Shown here piece by piece: positions 57,126 to 64,000 of a stretch of DNA of 64,000 bases. Position 1 is the stretch's first letter; every line of letters starts with the position of its first letter. Below the pieces are notes generated by a model. It made no database searches and had not been told where the DNA came from. It was given only the letters and a program-made list of their open reading frames with translations. Both the position numbers and the translations under genes were made by a program. This stretch comes from Linum tenue (Eukaryota; Streptophyta; Magnoliopsida; Malpighiales; Linaceae): positions 45,714,066 through 45,778,065 of the forward strand of contig CAMGYJ010000006.1 in assembly GCA_946122785.1 (NCBI GenBank), given 5' to 3'.

Positions 57126-60100
57126 TTCAAACCTATTAGGAAAAAATAATTTTTTTTCATTATTTGTTTGTCACAATAGATTCTATAATATGACAAAAAC
57201 TTTAGTTGTCATATTTGGTACTCCTAATGTGACAAAATGTTTGTTTGTCAGAATACTTTGCCAGTTAAAGTCTTTAATGTGACCAAATTTGTGCGTCACC
57301 ATATGGTTTGTCAAAATAGGTAACCCACATCAGGATCTAAGAGACATAAAGTGACAAATGTCATCGTCAAAGTATCTTTTGTCATATTATGTCTTCCTGA
57401 ATTGTTTAAATGACAATTTGGCTTGTCACAATAAAGAACCATAATTCGAGCTGACAAAATGTAATGTTGGTCATAATATAGTGGTTTCGTGTTGTGACAA
57501 TGACATTTCGTCAAATTTGCTATTTTTAGGCTGAAACCTCTTTCCCTCGGGAAAACAATTCACAAAAAGAATAATAAATTTCATAAAACTGAAACATTAT
57601 CCTACTTCCTTGTCTCTTCAAATTGCGCAGTCGATCAAAATCCAAAGGAACCCAAAAAAATCACCACCAAAATTCCAACCACCTCGATCCTTGCCGTCCT
57701 CCACCAATTCGGCTGGCTACTCACCGTTGGGTGTTCTGTCGTAGCCGTTCCACCAATCGCTCCGTCCAGCAGTCACCGCCGCAGTTCAAAGTTCTGCAAT
57801 CTCCGCAACCTAAATTTGCGTAGCAAAAGCGCTGTAGCAAATAGTTCCCATAGCATAATCTTTCTCGCTCCCTCGTTTCCCATAGCAAAATCGCTGGTCT
57901 GGCAGAACCAGGTAAGCGTCGTCCCTCCCTCCCGTGACAACTATGTACTGCTTTGTTTGCTTGAGCTTAAGAATATTGTTCGCTTAGTGTCACTTCCTTT
58001 ATACGACCAGATTGATATTCTGTTGGTTTACCTATCTGAATGAGCTCTTGTGTTTCCTCGTCATTGACTCGGTGGCAGGGGCTGCTTATATCTTCGATCC
58101 TTCAACCATCCTGTTGTGCTAATTAGAATAGGGAGAAGGCGCCCCAAGCACTAGCCAATGGTAAGATTATATTAATGTTTTGAATTTTGTGTCGTGTAAG
58201 TCAACTGGTTCCTAATGTTATGTCATATACCCTCTGCATATCCTTTTCTAGTTCATCTCACGCTGTGCTTCCATCTTGACCAACTGCCTATAAAGGGAAG
58301 GTCAGTTTCTTTACGCATAGATTGAATGAGTAGAAATTGGATTAAGCTTCAGGATAGGTTTTGTGATGAATATCAAAAGGGGGTTTCTGAGTTCATAGGG
58401 GCTGCCAGCAAACATGTTGATACGCTAGGTAGAACTAGATGCCCTTGTAAAAGGTGCAATAATCAAAACTTCAAGATGTTGGAGATTGTCGCAATGATCT
58501 AACCAGGAATGGCATGGTGGAGACATATACTACATGGATCCATCATGGTGAGTCTTTTGACTTTGCGAGTACTAGGAATCAGCCTAGGAAACCTACCGTT
58601 GCGCCTAAGACTGAGGGTTTAGAGGATGACATGGCTGATATGTTAGGGGATATGTTGCGTGCTTCTTCTAGAAATGCTCATGTCATTGAGGGGTCAACAA
58701 CACCTAATTATTCTAATCTAACAGACCTCAATGAAAAATTGGCTCGGCTAATCCGTGATGCCAATTTGCAATTATACCCTGGATGCAAAGATTTTTCTGG
58801 ATTATCATTCGTTATGAAGTTGCTGAATAATAAAATGGTAACCAACAGTACTGACAAAGCCTTCAACATGAATCTGGACATAGTCAAGAAAGCTTTACCT
58901 GTTGTTGAGACGCTTCCTCCTTCCTTCTATGAAGTTAAGCGGTACATGGAAGATCTTTGGTTCGGTTACACCACTATGCCTGCCCAAATCATTATGTACT
59001 TTATAGGGGTCCTCTAGAATCTGCCAAGTCATGCCCCAAATGCAATGAGTCTAGATACATACCCGGGAAACAAAATAATGTAGCCCAAAAGAAAGCTACG
59101 TATTTCCCACTAAAAGATAGGCTTCAAAGATTGTACATGACTAAGGAGGATGCTAAAGACATGAGGTGGCACAAGGACTTGCGTGTAGATGATGATACGT
59201 TAAGGCATCTAACAGATGCAAAAACTTGGAAACGATTCGATGAGGATCATAGTTGGGTTTCAGCATACCCTAGGAATGTTCGCCTTGCTCTTCTGAGTGA
59301 TGGGATCAACCCTTTTGGGAACATGAGCAATAGCTATAGCATGTGGCCTATTGTGTTAACACCGTACAATCTCCCGCCTTGGAAATGTATGACCGAACCT
59401 TATTTTATCTTTGTTGTCCTTATACCTGAAGAGAAATCGCTTGGTAATAACATACATGTGTACTTAGAGCCCATAATAGAAATGTTGAGAGAGTTATGGG
59501 AGGATGAGGTCAGTACATATGCCACACACTCAAACGAAACATTTCGTTTACATGCTGCGTTGTTATGGACAATAAACGATTTCCCCGCATATGGCATGCT
59601 ATCGGGCTGGAGTACGAAGGGGATTTTAGTCTGTCCTATATGTAATAGTGAGATATGCTACGAACGTTTGGATTTTAGTCATAAAGAGTGTTACATGGGG
59701 CATCAAAGATGGCTGCCAACTAAACATAGGTGGAGAAAAAGTCGGAAATTTGATGGGAAGCATGAACTTAGAGGCAAACCAAGAGTGTTGTCTAGAGATC
59801 AACTTTTGCAACAAATTGATAAGGCTTTTCTCTCTGATGTGGTCATCAATGATGGTGGGAAAAGGAAAAGGGGAAGTTCTGATGATAATATGCATAACTG
59901 GAAAATCAAAGCTTCATTTTGGAGTTTGCCATATTGGAAAACTATAGAGTTGAGGCATAATTTAGAAGTTATGCATTTTGAAAAAAATATTAGTGAGAAT
60001 GTGATAGTTACGCTACTAAATATCGAGGGAAAGACCAAATATACAGCCAATGCTAGATATGATTTGGAAGACATGCGTATTAGGAAAGAGCTACATCTGG

Positions 60101-60730
60101 TGAGAGACAGTGATAAGTATAAAATGCCTCCCGCTTTATACACCTTAAAAATTGCACAGTGAAGGCCATTTTGTGACTGGTTGAGGTCGGTCAAGTTCCT
60201 AGATGCTTATGCATCTAATATATCCCGGTGTGTGACTACTGATGGTAGGTCAACCACTGGCATGAAAAGCCATGATCACCATGTCTTCATTCAACGCCTT
60301 CTGCCTGTTGTTGCACAAGGGTTCCTGAGTAAAGAAGTATTTAATATATTGTCTCAACTTAGTGAATTCTTTCGTGAGTTGTGTTCAAGAACGATAACCA
60401 AGTCCACTGTCAGGAAACTCAATGATAACATTCCAGTTATACTTTGCAACTTGGAAATGTTGTATCCACCAGCTTTCTTCTTCGTGATGATGCATCTGCC
60501 TATTCACCTTCCCCGTGAAATTGAGCTCGGGGGACCGGTACAGTATCGCTGGATGTACCCAATCGAAAGGTACACACTGAGTCACGCCCATTAATTTTTT
60601 TCTCCGGCTTTTTATATAACGTAGCTAACTTTGGTATTCTGACGTTTTCTTGGTTATTTTAACTAGGTTTTTAGGAACTCTTAAATCTTATATTTCTAAT
60701 AAGGCTTGTGCCGAGGGATCGATTGCCGAA
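57126..60730 (+). mobile_element. CACTA (En/Spm) element 1, truncated on the right
   Basis: Carries a plus-strand tnp2-type transposase pseudogene. It has a left subterminal region (57140-57520) dense in TGTGACAAA, TTTGTCA and related units on both strands. The left terminus looks degenerate ('cctattaggaaaaaataatt' near 57126, where CACTA... is expected). The right side is missing: the transposase exon is broken at 60730 by the terminus of CACTA element 2. Confidence 0.7.
58326..60730 (+). pseudogene. Tnp2-type CACTA transposase, broken
   Basis: Would bind element ends and catalyse cutting and joining. It starts MSRNWIKLQDRFCDEYQKGV and has the N-terminal CPCKRCNN zinc-like motif of the transposase-associated domain. 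A frameshift near 58482 and a second near 58975 split it into three frames. The third frame (58957-60162) carries the Transposase_21 core: YFPLKDRLQRLYMTKEDAKD MRWH, WVSAYPRNVRLALLSDGINP FGNMSNSYSMWP, ELWEDEV, LHAALLWTINDFPAYGMLSG WSTKG and CPIC. TGA at 60160-60162 interrupts KIAQ-RPFCDW. The frame then continues with NISRCVTTDGR and LGGPVQYRWMYPIER. An intron (60570-60666, GT-AG) follows, then FLGTLKSYISNKACAEGSIA E, where CACTA element 2 is inserted. Confidence 0.9.
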
Positions 60731-61587
60731 CACTACAACAATTTTGGGATATTATGACAACGACGTTCGTCACAACAGATCCTACATTTGTCATAATAGC
60801 TCTATTATGACAAAAATATTTGTCATACCGTTGGTCAAAACTACCTCGTCGAAATAGCTCTATTATGACAAAAAATAGGCATCTTGTCACAACATGTTCC
60901 AGTGGCACGCCGTGCACATTTTGTCATAACAGGCATCTTGTTATGACAAAATGTTTTGTCAAAATACATAAATGCTTCGTCACAATATGTTATTAATTTT
61001 TGTCACGATAGTTACCACTTTTGCTACGTTGTTGTGACAAATGTATAGTTTGTCATAGCAAACCTATTTTGACAAAGCCATGTGCTTGTCATAATATTTA
61101 AACTCAAACTCCATCTGACATTTGTCCTGATTAAACTTGTTTGTCATAACCTGATGCATATATGACAACCTGTGGGCATTATTATGACGACCTATTTTTC
61201 CAAATCTGATACTATTCATACCATAAAGAAAACGGTACATCATTCAAATGTATCAAAAGCTACATCATTCATTGCCGAAATAAAAAACTACATCATTCAT
61301 AGTTACAATCTGTTCCAAAAACCTACTGATCCATCCATCCAGACACCAAAACAAAGTCTTCCAAAGCGACATATGTTCGTCTTTCAAAAGAGAGTAATAA
61401 ATAACAAAAGCTAACAGCCTTCCAAAGGTCCTTGAGCATCCAAAATGCATACCTACTGCCATATACCTAGGTACCTGCGTAATACAACGGTCAAAGTTTG
61501 AGTAAAACTTATTAAATAAAATTCAATTGAGTAGTAACACCGATGACAGTATAAGTACAACTTATGAGACTATTATTTTACCTTCAG

Positions 61588-62823
61588 CTAAACTTGTCTT
61601 CCATCAATTTTTGCAGCTAGTGACTCGACATATTTAGCTAGGGTCTCCTGTGATGCTTGCAACCCTTTGATAATACCGTTCTGACTGTGTATCTCCTGTT
61701 GCTGGTTTTCTATCTGCTCCTGTTGTGCATGAATCTGGTCCTCAAATTCTTTCCTCTGCCTCTCCCCCACAGCGAGTGTCTCCTCCAGTCGTGCCTCCAG
61801 TTCTTTCTCTCTTTGGGAACTCGAGCTGACTTTTCTGGTATAGCTGGGTGCTTTTTCCAGCACCATAAGAACAATCTCAGCACCGGATAATATTTTCCCT
61901 TCTGCCACTGCTTCAGCATGGATTCTTTTCATTTCCTCCTATGAACACAACAGTGGAGTCAGAGTATTTGCTAGGTCCGCTAACATCCAAGTAGTAGCTA
62001 GGTTTGCTAACAACCAAGTTCATTGACTTATATGACTAACTTAGCTACAATCAGACCCTATTTCACACATCCAAGTACTAGAACCAGCCCCTAATTAAAG
62101 AAAGGAAGAACCACAGCCGGTTGTGTTCACTTACATAGTTTTTTTTAGGTTGCTCATTGACCCAAGTCCCATTTTTCCTCTTATGTGTATCGGCATAAAC
62201 TCTGATTTCCTTGGGCTCTACCTCAGCTTCATCAGATTCATTATCATTGTTCTCCGTATCAGCCTCATTGCTTGCTTCATCGGTTGTTTCCTAATAACAG
62301 TCCAGATTATAGAATGTTAGTAAGGTGCATTCTGGTATTGGAGTATAATGGAGGAGAAACCTTACCATTTCATACATTCGTTGGCTGCATGATTTGCCAC
62401 CTGTAGTATGAGCAAAAGTCTGCATGCTTTTATTGCGCTTATTAGCAGCACTTTGCCTCTGCATCGGCGTATAAGACAACATTCATTAGCACCTTATCCA
62501 TATCTAACCTAGGATAACAGAACTACCTAATTAAATGCTTATCAGACTCAATCTATTCTTCATGGCAGATGGCTTACCTTGAACCTATCAGACTCAAAAT
62601 GCTCACACAGCTTTATCCACTCCTCCATCTTCACATTTTCAGGAGGGGTCTGTCTAGCATCAGCTCCTAATGCCAGATAATGCTTATGACAATGATACTT
62701 GAAGTTAATGAACCTCTTAGACAGTGAATAATCCACAGCCAACCTCATAGCTTCATTAGTCATTGAGATATCAAACTCACTCTGCAGTCGTGAAAGTATG
62801 TTAGTGTAACTAGAACCGGCCAC
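61588..62823 (-). CDS. Plant En/Spm-type second transposon protein (Transposase_24-like), partial
   Basis: Minus-strand exons with GT-AG borders and all in phase 0: about 62823-62578, 62458-62366, 62290-62135 and 61938-61588 (stop), about 281 residues. Landmarks: EWIKLCEHFESDRFK, then NKRNKSMQTFAHTTGGKSCS (the 'NK-NR-K-HttGsksf' block of plant Ptta/En/Spm proteins), RVYADTHKRKNGTWVNEQPK, then EEMKRIHAEAVAEGK. A coiled coil follows (EKELEARLEETLAVGERQRK onward, Q/E-rich) to the end. In En/Spm-type elements the second protein binds the subterminal repeats and helps the transposase. The 5' part of the gene is missing: the deletion joins it out of frame to tnp2, so a normal protein is not expected from this copy. 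Confidence 0.75.
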
Positions 62824-63848
62824 ATGCTGTAACTAGAACTGAAGTTCCCAAATGGATTAAAACCATCACTAAGAAGTGCAAGCCGCACATTTCTAGGATC
62901 GGCAGCAAACCAACTATGGTCCCTATAAAAAATTTTCCATGTTTCTGCATCCGCTGGATGCCTAAGCACACCGTCATTAATTCGTTTTTCTTTGTGCCAC
63001 CTCATGTCCTTGGCAATGTCCTTTGTCATGAACAGCCTAAGTAGCCTATCCTTTATAGGGAAATACCTAGCTGTTTTAATGGGAATATCCTTCCCTTTGC
63101 CTGGTTTATACCTAGATTTCTTACACTTGGGACACGTCTTTTCATTCTGGAGAGGACCTCGGAATAAGACACAGTTGTTAGGACATGCATCTATAATGGT
63201 ATAACCAAACCCGAGGTCATGAATGTACCTCTTCACCTCATAATACGAATTAGGGAGATTCTCTCCATTTGGTAAAGCTTCCTTGATTAGATCCAAATTG
63301 AGGTTAAATGCTTTATCGCTACTATTGGTTAACATTTTGTTATTCATCATTTTCATAATGAAGGATAACTTTGAAAATTTCTTACACCCCGGATAAAGAG
63401 GACATTTAGCATCTTGTAGTAGTTTAGCTAAGGTTGGATCCAGATTCACTCCCCCAAAACCCTCATTCATAGATTCAGAACCTGATGTACCAAACCTAGC
63501 AGCATTAGCTCGACTCAAATCATTCAACATGGAAGGCATTTCAATGTCAAAACCATGCATATCATTCTGACCAGTGTCCTCTAAACTATCAGTTGCCACA
63601 CTACCACCAATATCAGAATCCTCTCCATGATATATCCACAAACTGTAATCCTCTACCATCCCATTTAGGAACAAGTCAGCTTTCACAAGATCTATTGTTT
63701 TAAAGCAACAATTGTTGCATTTTCTGCACGGGCACCTAATTCTACCACTACCATCAACACATGCTTTGGCAACCCCTAGAAAGTACTCAACACCCTTCAC
63801 ATAATTAGCAGAAAATCGATTCTTCTGCTTCAACCAACCTCTATCCAT
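62805..63848 (-). pseudogene. Tnp2-type CACTA transposase, C-terminal two thirds deleted
   Basis: Starts at ATG 63848 with MDRGWLKQKNRFSANYVKGV, then the CPCRKCNN zinc-like motif and WIYHGED of the transposase-associated domain. The start of Transposase_21 follows: YPGCKKFSKLSFIMKMMNNK, YTIIDACPNNCVLFRGPLQ, RYFPIKDRLLRLFMTKDIAK DMRWH, SWFAADPRNVRLALLSDGFN PFGNFSSSYSMWPV. About 344 residues are open, then the family match stops at a deletion junction (62805-62839) and about 18 out-of-frame residues follow. The catalytic core is lost. Without frameshifts to that point, it is better preserved than element 1's transposase. The two share the same domain order. Confidence 0.9.
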
Positions 63849-64000
63849 TTAGTCTGTGTGAATAAATTAGGCTAACCTGTGCCTTGGGACGATTCTTGGA
63901 TCACAAAATGCAGGTTGACCTTATAACTTCACTTGAGCAAGCACCTGCAAAATGAAAACAAGAGAATAAATCTCAAATGTTCCCCTAATTAAGGATGTCG

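Larger units (their letters stand above)
60731..64000 (-). mobile_element. CACTA (En/Spm) element 2, right part outside the window
   Basis: Terminus CACTACAACAATTTTGGG at 60731, directly after GAA (60728-60730), the presumed 3-bp target. Subterminal units TATGACAAA, TTTGTCATAA and variants fill 60750-61190 on both strands. Two minus-strand genes follow: a TnpA/Transposase_24-like gene (61588-62823) and a tnp2 transposase (from 63848) cut short by an internal deletion. The other terminus lies beyond 64000. As seen it is deletion-derived and non-autonomous. Confidence 0.85.

Overview
This window is nuclear DNA of a flowering plant, probably a eudicot. The signs are one intron-containing plant WNK kinase gene, Athila/Tat, copia and CACTA elements with plant-type termini, a plastid rRNA fragment decayed by C-to-T changes, and long AT-rich stretches. 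The species cannot be named from the sequence alone. Only one host gene is clearly functional; almost everything else is transposable-element DNA at different stages of decay.

Layout. 1-7.3 kb: a decayed minus-strand Athila/Tat-like element (gag, protease, ATHILA-type ORF, primer binding site, part of an LTR) that lacks reverse transcriptase and integrase. 8.4-18.2 kb: a decayed plus-strand relative whose 3' LTR is split by two later insertions. One is a young non-autonomous element (10842-16258, 1385-bp LTRs, AAGTT target duplication). The other is a 1-kb long-hairpin element (16728-17730, 9-bp duplication). 18.7 kb: plastid 16S rRNA fragment. 19.6-22.1 kb: cluster of inverted-repeat elements and MITEs. 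24.6-27.6 kb: the seven-exon WNK kinase gene on the minus strand. 28.0-31.8 kb: second hairpin element and a truncated, internally deleted Ty3/gypsy element with a tRNA-Met primer site. 32.2-33.6 kb: two unrecognised basic ORFs that resemble each other. 37.9-43.3 kb: a copia element with identical 477-bp LTRs but a ruined coding region.

43.5-56.6 kb: a probable non-autonomous CACTA element (TCT duplication). Its left subterminal repeats were interrupted by a 7.8-kb Ogre/Tat-like LTR element (ATATG duplication). That element is internally rearranged, holds a 60-bp minisatellite of tandem hairpins and a palindrome with 0.9-kb arms, and was itself hit by a 470-bp hAT MITE. 57.1-64 kb: a plus-strand CACTA element with a broken tnp2-type transposase, truncated by a second, minus-strand CACTA element whose own transposase carries a large internal deletion.

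The elements mostly lack the enzymes they need, so recent movement (near-identical LTRs) implies help from complete relatives elsewhere. The least familiar items are the long-hairpin family, the covarying hairpin minisatellite and the palindromic, inverted LTR element. All identity figures were counted by eye.
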